Part shown: positions 1 through 12,545 of the stretch, one piece after another
Numbering within the stretch: the stretch's first letter is position 1
How the letters are laid out: each line of letters begins with the position of its first letter
Origin: Macrostomum hystrix
Lineage: Eukaryota > Platyhelminthes > Macrostomidae
Reading direction: 5' to 3'
NCBI GenBank assembly: GCA_950097015.1
Contig: CATNEN010000026.1
Location: 558,001 to 622,000, forward strand
Length of the DNA: 64,000 nt
The notes under the pieces: model-generated
Seen by the model: only the letters and a program-made list of their open reading frames with translations
Told to the model about the DNA's origin: nothing
Database searches by the model: none
Translations under genes and position numbers: made by a program

Positions 1-188
1 TAATTCTCTTCGACTCTTGGATTTTTAAAAACAAGATTAGCATTTCACACGTGTACTGTCAAGCTGTTATGCCAAGGCTTGTTGCTTGTAGCACAAAACT
101 ATTAAAACAATTTGGCCATGAACTTTTGGCTAGGCTAACTTTGAAACTGCGGTGACAAATACGAGTATAATGATCGATTTATAAACCT
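1..188. other. Left edge, unique sequence
   Basis: No gene or element is recognised here before the first tandem array begins. It probably lies in a long intron or 5' flank of the MARK/Par-1 gene to the right. Confidence 0.3.
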
Positions 189-1001
189 GTGAACAAGAGT
201 GTAATGACTCATTCAAGACCAATCTATGAACCCGTGAACAAGAGTGTAATGACTCATTCAAGACCAATCTATGAACCCGTGAACAAGAGTGTAATGACTC
301 ATTCAAGACCAATCTATGAACCCGTGAACAAGAGTGTAATGACTCATTCAAGACCAATCTATGAACCCGTGAACAAGAGTGTAATGACTCATTCAAGACC
401 AATCTATGAACCCGTGAACAAGAGTGTAATGACTCATTCAAGACCAATCTATGAACCCGTGAACAAGAGTGTAATGACTCATTTAAGACCAATCTATGAA
501 CCCGTGAACAAGAGTGTAATGACTCATTCAAGACCAATCTATGAACCCGTGAACAAGAGTGTAATGACTCATTCAAGACCAATCTATGAACCCGTGAACA
601 AGAGTGTAATGACTCATTCAAGACCAATCTATGAACCCGTGAACAAGAGTGTAATGACTCATTCAAGACCAATCTATGAACCCGTGAACAAGAGTGTAAT
701 GACTTATTCAAGACCAATCTATGAACCCGTGAACAAGAGTGTAATGACTCATTCAAGACCAATCTATGAACCCGTGAACAAGAGTGTAATGACTCATTCA
801 AGACCAATCTATGAACCCGTGAACAAGAGTGTAATGACTCATTCAAGACCAATCTATGAACCTGTGAACAAGGGTGTAATGACTCATTAATGACTAATCT
901 ATGAATTTGTGGAGAAGGGTGTAATGACTCCTTAATGACTAATCTATGAATTTGTGGAGAAGGGTGTAATGACTCATTCATGACCAATCTATGAACCCAT
1001 T
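189..1001. repeat. 45-bp minisatellite, about 15 copies plus degenerate tail
   Basis: Near-identical 45-bp units run to about position 890 and contain AACAAGAGTGTAATGACTCA. Two or three diverged units follow to about 1000. The unit shares the motif AATGACTCATT with the 106-bp array that follows, so the two arrays probably have a common origin. Both strands stay open in one frame because 45 is divisible by three and the unit has no stop. This is not evidence of a protein. Confidence 0.95.
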
Positions 1002-2248
1002 AACAATGGTTCCCTGGTATGATATGGAAATGACTCATTTATGACCAATCTATGAACCTGTTAGCAAGGGTATAATGACTCATTCATTACTAATCTATGA
1101 ACCCATTAACAATGGTTCCCTGGTATGATATTGAAATGACTCATTTATGACCAATCTATGAACCTGTTAGCAAGGGTATAATGACTCATTCATTACTAAT
1201 CTATGAACCCATTAACAATGGTTCCCTGGTATGATATGGAAATGACTCATTTATGACCAATCTATGAACCTGTTAGCAAGGGTATAATGACTCATTCATG
1301 ACTAATCTTTGAACCTATTAACAATGGTTCCCTGGTATGATATGGAAATGACTCATTTATGACCAATCTATGAACCTGTTAGCAAGGGTATAATGACTCA
1401 TTCATTACTAATCTTTGAACCTATTAACAATGGTTCCCTGGTATGATATGGAAATGACTCATTTATGACCAATCTATGAACCTGTTAGCAAGGGTATAAT
1501 GACTCATTCATTACTAATCTATGAACCCATTAACAATGGTTCCCTGGTATGATATGGAAATGACTCATTTATGACCAATCTATGAACCTGTTAGCAAGGG
1601 TATAATGACTCATTCATTACTAATCTTTGAACCTATTAACAATGGTTCCCTGGTATGATATGGAAATGACTCATTTATGACCAATCTATGAACCTGTTAG
1701 CAAGGGTATAATGACTCATTCATTACTAATCTATGAACCTATTAACAATGGTTCCCTGGTATGATATGGAAATGACTCATTTATGACCAATCTATGAACC
1801 TGTTAGCAAGGGTATAATGACTCATTCATTACTAATCTTTGAACCTATTAACAATGGTTCCCTGGTATGATATGGAAATGACTCATTTATGACCAATCTA
1901 TGAACCTGTTAGCAAGGGTATAATGACTCATTCATTACTAATCTATGAACCTATTAACAATGGTTCCCTGGTATGATATGGAAATGACTCATTTATGACC
2001 AATCTATGAACCTGTTAGCAAGGGTATAATGACTCATTCATTACTAATCTATGAACCCATTAACAATGGTTCCCTGGTATGATATGGAAATGACTCATTT
2101 ATGACCAATCTATGAACCTGTTAGCAAGGGTATAATGACTCATTCATTACTAATCTTTGAACCTATTAACAATGGTTCCCTGGTATGATATGGAAATGAC
2201 TCATTTATGACCAATCTATGAACCTGTTAGCAAGGGTATAATGACTCA
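1002..2248. repeat. 106-bp minisatellite array, left part (about 12 copies)
   Basis: The landmark AACAATGGTTCCCTGGTATG recurs every 106 bp (1002, 1108, 1214 and on). Each unit holds two or three diverged copies of a shorter motif containing AATGACTCATT, so it is a higher-order form of the preceding 45-bp type. The array is cut at 2248 by a transposon and resumes in exact register at 5216. Confidence 0.95.
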
Positions 2249-2814
2249 TCTAATATACTAAAAATGAAATGCTTGGTTGGTTGCTTGTAATTGATTTTCT
2301 CCCGAACGGCTCAACCGATTTTCACCATTTCTTCACCAAAAGATGCTAAATATGGGCAGAATTTTACACGTATTTTTAATAAGCTTAACTTCATTGTTAA
2401 GGGGATTAAATATTCGAAAAACTGTTTTAGATAGGATTTTTAATGCATTTCATCAGAGCCAGTTTTGTCAACGTGCATTCCACTGCCAATTTTAATGATT
2501 GCATCAGGGCCAGTTTTGTTAATAGTGAGTATACTGATAAGAATTTCACTGTGTCAAATGTACATAGCTATGTCAACCCCACTGACGAGACAGTCAGTAC
2601 GAATTTATAAATAGATTACATCACAGCTTTTCTCACCCGTGTGTGTGTGTGTTTGATTTTAATAGGTAAAATGTGCATAGCAGATTTCAATTCAATGATA
2701 TATTGCTCAATACAATTCCCCCCAGCGAGTTTAGTAGATACAGCGAGACATCTACTCCTTTCTTACCACAATAAAAATAAATCATCAAACCTTGTCTTGA
2801 TTTCAATCGAGAAA

Positions 2815-3440
2815 AGTGTCCAACAGTTGTTTAAATGTCCAACCGTTTTTTAATGTGTCCAACAGTTTTTTAATGTGTTTAACAGTTTTCTAAATGTGTT
2901 TAACAGTTTTCTAAAAGTGTTTAACCGTTTTCTAAATGTGTTTACCAGTATTCTAAATGTGTTTACCAGTATTCTAAATGTGTTTACCATACCAGTATTC
3001 TAAATGTGTTACCAGTATTCTAAATGTGTTTAACAGTTTTCTAAATGTCTTTAACCGTTTTCTTAATGTGTTTACCAGTATTCTAAATGTGTTTACCAGT
3101 ATTCTAAGTGTGTTTAACAGTTTTCTACATGTCTTTAACAGTTTTCTAAATGTCTTTACCAGTATTCTAAATGTGTTTACCAGTATTCTAAATATGTTTG
3201 ACAGTATTCTAAATGTGTTTACCAGTATTCTAAATGTGTTTACCAGTATTCTAAATGTGTTTAACCGTTTTCTAAATGTGTTTATCAGTTCTCTAAATGT
3301 GTGTACCAGTATTCTAAATGTGTTGAATAGTTTTCTAAAAGTGTTTATCAGTTGTTCAATTGTGCTTACCAGTTTTTTTAATGTTTTTACAGTTTTCTTA
3401 ACGTGTTTATCAGTTTTCTAAATGTGTTTAGCATTTTTCA
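2815..3440. repeat. 21-bp minisatellite inside the Helitron-like element
   Basis: About 29 diverged units of the type GTGTTTACCAGTATTCTAAAT, alternating with variants containing AACAGTTTTC. It is the first of two internal arrays of the rolling-circle element. The 147-codon open frame across it follows from the 21-bp period. Confidence 0.9.
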
Positions 3441-3534
3441 AATGTTTCCAAAATGTTTCTAAAAATTTCCAATAATTACCAACTTTGTTAATGCGTTTTA
3501 AAGTTTTTAAATATGTTGAACGGTTAATAATGGT

Positions 3535-4890
3535 TATTTGCTGCTGGGGGGAATTAGTTCTTTGATGCTAGGGGGGAATTAGTTCTCTGCTGCTGGTGGG
3601 AAATTGGTTCTTTGCTGCTGGGGGGGAATTGGTTCTTTGCTGCTGGGGGGAATTGGTTCTTTGCTGCTGGGGGTAATTAGTTCTCTGCTGCTGGGGGGAA
3701 TTAGTTCTCTGCTGCTGGTTGGGGAATTAGTTCTCTGCTGCTGGGGGGGGGAATTAGTTCTCTGCTGCTGGGGGGAAATTAGTTCTCTGCTGCTGGGGGG
3801 AATTAGTTCTCTGCTGCTGGGGGGGGGAATTAGTTCTCTGCTGCTGGGGGTAAATTAGTTCTCTGCTGCTGGGGGGAATTGGTTCTTTGCTGCTGGTTGG
3901 GGAATTGGTTCTTTGCTGCTGGGGGGGGAATTAGTTCTTTGCTGCTGGGGGGAATTAGTTCTCTGCTGCTGGGGGGAAATTAGTTATTTGCTGCTGGGGG
4001 GAATTAGTTCTTTGCTGCTGGGGGGGGAATTAGTTCTCTGCTGCTGGGGGGGGAATTAGTTCTCTGCTGCTGGGGGGGGGAATTAGTTCTTTGCTGCTGG
4101 GGGGGGGAATTAGTTCTCTGCTGCTCGGGGGGGAATTAGTTCTCTGCTGCTGGGGGGCAATTAGTTCTCTGCTGCTGGTTGGGGAATTAGTTCTCTGCTG
4201 CTGGGGGGGGAATTAGTTCTCTGCTGCTGGGGGGGGAATTAGTTCTCTGCTGCTGGGGGGAATTAGTTCTCTGCTGCTGGGGGGGGAATTAGTTCTCTGC
4301 TGCTGGGGGTAAATTAGTTCTCTGCTGCTGGGGGGAATTGGTTCTTTGCTGCTGGTTGGGGAATTGGTTCTTTGCTGCTGGGGGGGGGAATTAGTTCTTT
4401 GCTGCTGGGGGGAATTAGTTCTCTGCTGCTGGGGGGAAATTAGTTATTTGCTGCTGGGGGGAATTAGTTCTCTGCTGCTGGGGGGGGAATTAGTTCTCTG
4501 CTGCTGGGGGGGGGAATTAGTTCTTTGCTGCTGGGGGGGGAATTAGTTCTCTGCTGCTCGGGGGGGAATTAGTTCTCTGCTGCTGGGGGGCAATTAGTTC
4601 TCTGCTGCTGGTTGGGGAATTAGTTCTCTGCTGCTGGGGGGGGGAATTAGTTCTCTGCTGCTGGGGGGGAATTAGTTCTTTGCTGCTGGGGGGAATTAGT
4701 TCTTTGCTGCTGGGGGGGAATTAGTTCTCTGCTGCTGGGGGGGAATTAGTTCTTTGCTGCTGGGGGGGGATTAGTTCTCTGCTGCTGGGGGGGGAATTAG
4801 TTCTCTGCTGCTGGAGGGAAATTAGTTTTTTGCTACTGAGGGGACATTAGTTCTCTGCTGCTTGGGGGACATTGGTTTTTTACTGCTGAG
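3535..4890. repeat. G-run minisatellite (about 24-29 bp) inside the Helitron-like element
   Basis: About 50 units of AATTAGTTCTCTGCTGCT separated by a run of usually five to nine Gs that varies in length from unit to unit. The variable homopolymer suggests slippage. The recurrent G-runs on the + strand could form quadruplexes, although the 18-20 nt spacers are long for that. Confidence 0.92.
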
Positions 4891-5215
4891 GGGATAGTTT
4901 TCACATGTACCTCAGTAGCATTAAGCTGAGTTGTATCAAACGTAAGCTACTTGTGTAATTTTGCCCCAATGGGGCTCTTGGTGTACAGACCGGATGTCTC
5001 AGAATGTATTCAAGCTCAGACTGACTGTTTTTGTATTTAGTGAGAATTCAAATTCTCTTTGATTCGCAATCACGTATATTCGCAATCAGGGAAATTATTA
5101 CTGACGAAATAGGTTTTCGTTTTTGTTTGCTTTCAGGTGTGTTTTGTCCTTCTGCATTGCACAAGATTTTTTGTCTGACCAGTAGTGCTCCCCGAAGGGG
5201 GGCAAAACTTGCTAG

Positions 5216-6443
5216 TTCATTACTAATCTTTGAACCTTTTAACAATGGTTCCCTGGTATGATATGGAAATGACTCATTTATGACCAATCTATGAACCTGT
5301 TAGCAAGGGTATAATGACTCATTCATTACTAATCTATGAACCTATTAACAATGGTTCCCTGGTATGATATGGAAATGACTCATTTATGACCAATCTATGA
5401 ACCTGTTAGCAAGGGTATAATGACTCATTCATTACTAATCTATGAACCTATTAACAATGGTTCCCTGGTATGATATGGAAATGACTCATTTATGACCAAT
5501 CTATGAACCTGTTAGCAAGGGTATAATGACTCATTCATTACTAATCTATGAACCCATTAACAATGGTTCCCTGGTATGATATGGAAATGACTCATTTATG
5601 ACCAATCTATGAACCTGTTAGCAAGGGTATAATGACTCATTCATTACTAATCTTTGAACCTATTAACAATGGTTCCCTGGTATGATATGGAAATGACTCA
5701 TTTATGACCAATCTATGAACCTGTTAGCAAGGGTATAATGACTCATTCATTACTAATCTATGAACCTATTAACAATGGTTCCTTGGTATGATATGGAAAT
5801 GACTCATTTATGACCAATCTATGAACCTGTTAGCAAGGGTATAATGACTCATTCATTACTAATCTATGAACCCATTAACAATGGTTCCCTGGTATGATAT
5901 GGAAATGACTCATTTATGACCAATCTATGAACCTGTTAGCAAGGGTATAATGACTCATTCATTACTAATCTTTGAACCTATTAACAATGGTTCCCTGGTA
6001 TGATATGGAAATGACTCATTTATGACCAATCTATGAACCTGTTAGCAAGGGTATAATGACTCATTCATTACTAATCTATGAACCTATTAACAATGGTTCC
6101 CTGGTATGATATGGAAATGACTCATTTATGACCAATCTATGAACCTGTTAGCAAGGGTATAATGACTCATTCATTACTAATCTTTGAACCTATTAACAAT
6201 GGTTCCCTGGTATGATATGGAAATGACTCATTTATGACCAATCTATGAACCTGTTAGCAAGGGTATAATGACTCATTCATTACTAATCTTTGAACCTATT
6301 AACAATGGTTCCCTGGTATGATATGGAAATGACTCATTTATGACCAATCTATGAACCTGTTAGCAAGGGTATAATGACTCATTCATTACTAATCTATGAA
6401 CCTATTAACAATGGTTCCCTGGTATGATATGGAAATGACTCAT
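5216..6443. repeat. 106-bp minisatellite array, right part (about 12 copies)
   Basis: Continuation of the array at 1002-2248, with the same unit and register once the inserted element is removed. Copies differ at a few fixed sites (for example ATCTATGAACC versus ATCTTTGAACC), and variant types are interspersed, as expected from unequal exchange. Confidence 0.95.
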
Positions 6444-7376
6444 GTATGAACTCATTCATCTTTTTGTACATGAACACTACAAGAGTGTATGAACAATCTA
6501 TGTAATAGACTATTAAACCTGTTGACATATACGTAATAAGCCAGATTAAGGGATTAATACGCACTTAAAGATCAAAATTCAAGAAGCAAATTCTAAGAAT
6601 ATGTTATATTTCTGAAATGCATTCTCTCTGTGTCACGGACTAAAGTTGCGCTATCCAGTCCTAGTTGAATTGGGTTGCCATTAAGTTCATTGATTTCTAG
6701 CTGTGAAAAGTTTTTTTCATTTTGCGCCAACGAGAGTGAATTTGAGGCCAAAATGGTGTAGGGGAGGGCGCACATTTTGGAAAGCTTAAATGGAACAGGC
6801 AGAAATAAGAGTGCGTGCTAGCATTTTAATGCCTCTACAAGTATTATATGCATACATGCACTCACACTCACACAGACACACACGCATGCATACATATATG
6901 AATTGCTGTTTAGTAAAATTAACTTGCCTTTCAATAGGCCGCGTTCTCTTCTTTTAGGACAAAATGGGAAACTTGCGATAATGTTAAAAGTTATAAGGCT
7001 TTTATTATCCGGAAAGTAAAATCGAAATAATTATGCACATTCAAGAATTTCTAATAATTCCCTAGAGAACAGGTTTGGGCGAAGAACGTAGATTAATAAT
7101 ATAGCATTCCAGTATCTATGTGTACAAGTATTAATCTATTAGTCATGCAACAGTGGGCCAACTTTTTGTGGTAGAATTACTTTCATTTTCACCCTCTGGA
7201 TTCTCTCTGTCTGTCTCTTTGCTCCCACACTGCCACCTCAAACTACCCCAACAATAGCCGCAGCCGTCACCCCCGAGTGTGAGTCATTTGCAACTTTTCC
7301 AAGTTAGTTACTAAGCCCGTCTGTGCCATTGTATGTAGTTAGCGTTTAACGAATTATTGATAACATTTCATTGCAG
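6444..7376. other. Intron or 5' flank of the MARK/Par-1 gene
   Basis: Mostly AT-rich unique sequence with a short CA/CACACA-rich stretch near 6855-6890. It ends in a clear acceptor (TTTCATTGCAG) at 7376. I looked for the kinase glycine loop and the ATP-binding lysine segment and did not find them here. Confidence 0.6.
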
Positions 7377-10300
7377 CTTTTTCGCGAAGTGAAGATCATG
7401 AAAATGTTGGATCATCCAAATATAGGTGAGGCGCGTTTTTTACTTTAATTCCCATATTTATGAATTGTGTTTTAAAAAAAATTATTTAACGATTTTGTGT
7501 TTTCAGTCCGTCTATACGAGGTGATTACAACCGAGAAGACTCTCTATCTAGTCATGGAGTACGCTAGCGGAGGTGAGGAATTAACTCTTTGATAAAGATA
7601 ATTTGATAAAGAAATTTTTTTCACGTTTGATTCTACCAATCGGGTAATTTAGGTTATTGGAAAAATATAACGATTTATCGATTTAGCAAATCAGAAGTGT
7701 TAAATTTGGCGAAAACAATTAATTGAAAATGCTAATTGGCACATTAAATTAGGCGATATTTAAATGAAACGAATTATGTATTTAGGCGAAATCAAAATGT
7801 AAGATTAAAAAATATCTTAAAAGTTAAAGGAATTAACGAATCTGATATTCAATAATCCTCCCAACCCACCCGCAGGCGAAGTGTTTGACTACCTGGTGGC
7901 GCACGGCCGCATGAAGGAGAAGGAAGCCCGCGTGAAATTTCGCCAGATCGTGAGCGCTGTGCAGTACTGCCACCAGAAGAGAATAGTGCATCGCGATCTC
8001 AAAGCTGAGAACCTGCTGCTAGACTCCGATATGAATATTAAAATAGCGGACTTTGGCTTTAGCAACGAGTACAATCCGGGCCAACGGCTCGACACCTTCT
8101 GCGGCTCGCCGCCCTACGCCGCGCCCGAATTATTTCAGGGCAAAAAGTACGAAGGCCCCGAGGTGGACGTGTGGAGTCTTGGCGTCATTCTCTACACTCT
8201 GGTTAGCGGCTCGCTGCCGTTCGACGGCCAGAATCTCAAGGAGCTGCGGGAGCGGGTGCTGCGCGGCAAATACCGGATACCATTCTACATGAGCACAGAC
8301 TGCGAGTCGCTGCTCAAACGCATGCTGGTGCTCAATCCGTCCAAGCGGCACACCCTAGAAGGCGTCATGAACGATCGTTGGATGAATGTGGGCTTCGAGG
8401 AGTCGCCGCTGATACCCTACAATGAGCCGGAGCCGGACTACAACAACCAGCTGGTCACGGAGACCATGCTGTCTATGGGCTTCACTAGGGAGCAGATTCG
8501 AGAGTCTCTGCTCAATCAACGATTCGACAATGTCACCGCCACCTACCTGCTGCTCAGCCGGCGGCATCAGCAGCCATTCGGCGAAGGCGGCGACGCGTCC
8601 AGGTCGGCCAGTTCTCACAGTCTGCGCGGCCAGCATCATCCACATCAGGCGTCGCTGGCTGCGGCACCTGCGCATAGCGGCGCAGTCGGCGTTGGCGCCG
8701 GCGGCGGAGTCGGCAGCAGCGGCGTCGGCCGATCCGTGTCGGCTAGTCAAGCGCCGCCGTCAGTTATCGCTGGAGCTCCCGGCAGTCGGCGGAGCACAGC
8801 GGAGCCATCGTCAGGTGGCGGCGGCTTCTCTGCGCCTCGTCCGAATCACGCCCAGTCGGCGAGGGGCCCGCCGCCTCCGCCGATGCCGCCGATGCCCCAT
8901 CAGCAGCAGCCGCAGCGACCGGTGCCCGCCGCCCGCAGCCTGACATCGGCGGGCTCACGCAACGGCCCGCCTCATCACTCAGCTGCTGGTGCCTATCAGC
9001 ATCAGCAGCAGCAGCCGCCGGATCAATCTTATCAGCAGCCGATGTCGTCAACATCCGCGTCAGCGTCGATGACTCCCGGTCAGCCTAGCGGCGTCGGTGT
9101 GCGCCGAACGCAGACTCAATCTGGCGGATCGCAGCCGCCCTCAGATCGACGCGGTCAGCAGCCAAGGCCCAGAATGCCACCTCCGCCGCCGATTTCAGCT
9201 GTCTACGAGCATAATTATAGCCAGCAACAGCAGCAGCAGCCACAGGCGTGAGTGTTTGTTATGAATCGATTCCTACTACTTATAGTAGACACACCTTGTT
9301 ATATTTATTTCCAATATAATAAACCTCCCTTAATCGTGCTAAAAAAACTTGAAAATGAAACAGATTTGGCGGGCCGACTCGGGACACCTGGGTGCAGCAG
9401 TCGATGCGGGAGACGCGTTCCAAGCCGCTCTATCCTGCAGCTGGACCGCCCGCTACCGGCATATTTCCCAATTCGCCAAGCGGAGGCGGCGTTGCCGGCG
9501 GCGAATTCGCGCGCAACACAAACGCCAGGCGAACAGTGCAGGGCACCGGCAACAAGGAGCGAGCCCAGCTGGAGACTCACGTGCAGCAGCAGGCTCAGCC
9601 CGTGCCGCCGGATGGCGCCAGAGGAGGCGGCAACAATCTGTCCGTGCTTGGCAGGTTCTTGAGCAAGAAGCTCAGCTTTAACTTTGGTCGGCACGGCAAT
9701 AGCGGGTGAGTGTCTGACGGTGATAGATTTGACAGGTTGGGAATTTCCGGTCTGTGTCAGGTTAGACATATTGAGTCAATGACAGGCTAGACAGATTCAA
9801 TATTAGATTTGACAGGTTCTGTCAGTGAATGATTATGTCAGTTACAGGCTTGACAGATTTGACAAGTTTTGTCAGTTACAGATTTGACAGATTGGGTCAG
9901 ATACAGGTTTGACAGATTTGGTCAGATACAGGTTTGAAAGATTGGGTCAGATACAGGTTTGACAGATTGGGTCAGATACAGATTTGACAGATTGGGTCAG
10001 ATACAGGTTTGACAGATTAGGTCAGATACAGGTTTGACAGACTGGGTCAAGTAACGATTTGATAGATTGGGTCGGCGACGAATTTGACCTATCATATCAG
10101 TGACAGTTTTACGAGTAAACTTGGATAGTGAAATTTTAGACAGGTTAATTAGTGATGTCAGTGACAGGTGGGACAGATTAGTCAGTGACAGGTGGGACAG
10201 ATTAGTCAGTGACAGGTGGGACAGATAAGTCAGTGACAGGTGGGACAGATTAGTCAGTGACAGGTGGGACAGATAAGTCAGTGACAGGTGGGACAGATAA

Positions 10301-11002
10301 GTCAGTGACAGGTGGGACAGATAAGTCAGTGACAGGTGGGACAGATTAGTCAGTGACAGAAAAGGGTTCAAAAGAATAGGGTTTTAGAACAGGGCCTAGC
10401 CGTAGTTGCCATAGCAACCAATGTCTAGCGATGTCGAGCCGACTCCTAGAAGCATCTCTCCCAACCCCGCCAGCCGCAGCTTCCGTCGCTCGTCAGGCGG
10501 CGCTTCTGGCAGCCAGGCGTCGACGTCTTCGGGTGGAGCCGGCGCCGGTCCTTCAGGCTCGGGCGTCGGGGCGACGTCTGGTGGCGCCGCTGCCATTACG
10601 CCAGACTCCAGCAGCAATTTCGCCAGCATCGGCGGAGCCGATGATTCCAGTGTTGTTGGCGCCTCCGGCGGCGGCGGTGGTGGCAGCAGCGGTGCCTCGA
10701 AGCCGCGCTCGCTTCGCTTCACCTGGTCGATGAAGACCACCTCGGCTATGGAGCCAGGCGCCATCATGCAGGAGATTCTGCGAGTTCTAGCCAAGCACCA
10801 GTGCGAGTTCGAGCGCCAGGAGACCTTCCTGTTGTCGTGCGCATTCGGCGATCCGCAGACTGGGTCTAGCGTCCAGTTCGAAATTGAGGTGTGCAAACTG
10901 CCGCGCCTCTCACTCAACGGTGTCAGGTTTAAGCGCATCAGCGGCACCTCAATCGGCTTCAAGAACATCGCCAGCCGCATTGCCAACGATCTGCGGCTCT
11001 GA
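7377..11002 (+). CDS. MARK: MARK/Par-1 serine-threonine kinase, 3' five exons (5' part missing)
   Basis: Exons 7377-7425, 7507-7572, 7876-9247, 9364-9705 and 10429-11002 join in phase into 800 residues plus stop. The frame begins in the kinase N-lobe at [15 protein letters not shown]. It continues through HRDLKAEN (about 7989), DFGFS (about 8049) and the activation loop [14 protein letters not shown], whose threonine is the LKB1 target in this family. A UBA domain follows (about 8430-8570), then a long Gly/Ser/Gln/Pro-rich spacer, and a C-terminal KA1 domain ending IANDLRL (human MARKs end similarly). Family members phosphorylate microtubule-associated proteins and set cell polarity at the cortex. 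The last acceptor (10428) is weak; I chose it because an in-frame stop at 10412 and the phase rule out the nearby alternatives. The glycine loop and catalytic lysine must lie further upstream or outside the window. Confidence 0.95.
9720..10365. repeat. Two minisatellites in the last MARK intron
   Basis: About 9840-10060 holds diverged 25-bp units of the type GACAGATTGGGTCAGATACA. About 10140-10360 holds cleaner 24-bp units containing GACAGGTGGGACAGATTAGT. Both share the GACAG/GTCAG core and probably grew from one seed. The array stops about 70 bp before the last acceptor. Confidence 0.9.
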
Positions 11003-12274
11003 CAGTCGGCATTCTAGAGATCTGCTTTTTTAAAGCCATCATTGTGTGCGCTGCCTTATTGTGTACTGTTTGCTTTTTATTTAATACATGCTTGATCGTA
11101 CAATATTGAGTAGTGTATAGTTGAGGATGTAACTTCCTGATAGATTTTGGCTACTTGACTCCACTATGCGTGTACTTGTCAGTTTTAGTTGTTAAATCAC
11201 TTCATAACAATACTTTTTGCGTTCCTCTTAATTCTCCGTTTTATATTATCGTGAAATTATAGTGTTCTCTACCATTTCCTGGGCTTACTCATCCTCTGAG
11301 CTCATCTGCTCAATGATGACTCGTCTTGCCTCTCCCTCGCCTTTCCTCCACGCCTTTCACCCTCGACTCTCCCTCGCCTTTCTCCCTCGCCTTTCTCCCT
11401 CGACCCTCCCTCGCCTTTCCTCCTCGCCTTTCTCCCTCGCCCTTCTCCCTCGCCTTTCTCCCTCGCCTTTCTCCCTCGACCCTCCCTCGTCTTTCCTCCT
11501 CGCCTTTCTCCCTCGCCCTTCTCGCTCGCCTTTTCTCCTCGCCTTTCTCTCGTCTCTCCCGCCTCCTCCTCACCTCACCCTGTCAGTTAAATTACAATGT
11601 TCATAAGGCCTGCTTCACTGCTGCATCAGTCTATACAGGCACTCAGTTCCTAATGATTGTATTAGATAAAAATCTACACACCTTACCGCCTAGCGCGATA
11701 TAAATCAATCCCAATCCTTGTCAGGTGTGATCGTGTGTTTGCGTGCGTTTGTACATATTTTTAACATTGTGCTTCTTTTGCTATAGCTGATTGTCACTAA
11801 ATAAAAGGAGTCTGTGCCGAGCCTCGCATTAATCCAAATTCGATATTTCATCCCTTTAATCCCAACAGGACTCCATAAACGATTGCACCTGTTCTTATAA
11901 TCGCACTGCTTATTTTATCAGCTTATATGCCAGCTTGGTCTGTTCTTAACTGTTTTCATTTGCCCTGAATGTTCATATAGTAACAATAAATTGCATACAT
12001 ATTATACATATACATATATATACTTTCAGTTTTACTATCTATGGCTGTGCCTTCATTGCGCCCTCTCACACTCTCTCTCACTCTCTCTCACTCACTCTCT
12101 CTCTCACTCACTCTCTCTCTTTGAGCGTAGCTTTCTAGACCTCATTTTGTATTGCATTTCACTTAGGAAAATATATATCTCAATATCCCGAATGATGTCG
12201 AATGGGATTTGAAAACTCGAAATCTACCTTAATCAGAGCCGCACTTGCAAGTTTTTAAAGTTCGATTCCTGAAG
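11003..12274 (+). other. MARK/Par-1 3' untranslated and flanking region
   Basis: Follows the KA1 stop codon. Candidate polyadenylation signals AATAAA lie at about 11800 and 11985. A C/T-rich array (CTCCCTCGCCTTT type, about 12-13 bp) fills roughly 11330-11560, and a TCTCTCAC simple repeat lies near 12060-12122. The open frames across these pyrimidine tracts are not supported as genes. Confidence 0.6.
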
Positions 12275-12545
12275 TCCTACATCCCATGAACCCTAGCTCT
12301 AAAATCCCACATCCCTAAAATCCCGAACCTTAAATCCCACATCCCTAAAATCCCGAACCTGAAATCCCACATCCCTAAAATCCCGAACCTGAAATCCCAC
12401 ATCCCTAATATCCTGAGCGTTAAATCCCACATCCCTAATATCCTGGGCCTTAAATCCCACATCCCTAATATCCTGGGCCTTAAATCCCACATCCCTAATA
12501 TCCTGGGCCTTAAATCCCACATCCCTAGAATCCCAAACCTGAACC
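12275..12545. repeat. 30-bp minisatellite, about 8-9 copies
   Basis: Units of the type ATCCCACATCCCTAAAATCC repeated every 30 bp, with two variant blocks (CCCGAACCT and CCTGGGCCT). It lies just beyond the MARK 3' flank. Confidence 0.92.

Larger units (their letters stand above)
2249..5215 (+). mobile_element. Non-autonomous Helitron/Helentron-like rolling-circle transposon
   Basis: The element interrupts the 106-bp array. Removing it restores the repeat unit exactly: 81 bp of the unit lie left of the break and 25 bp right of it, with no target duplication. The left end reads TCTAATATACTAAAA. The right end has a 7-bp stem with GAA loop (5187-5203), then 8 nt, then CTAG at 5212-5215. The end structure, precise insertion without duplication and central minisatellites are known hallmarks of Helitrons and of Helentron-type (DINE/HINE) elements. 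The boundary can be read as A^T (TC...CTAG) or, shifted one base, as T^T (Helentron style); the sequence cannot decide. No Rep or helicase frame is present, so it is non-autonomous. A region near 2300 (CTCCCGAACGGCTCAACCGA) resembles subterminal sequence of such elements as I recall them. Confidence 0.8.

Noticed and set aside
189-890. 233-codon repetitive frame at the left edge
   Set aside because: Produced by a 45-bp unit without stops; continuous with a non-coding 106-bp array.
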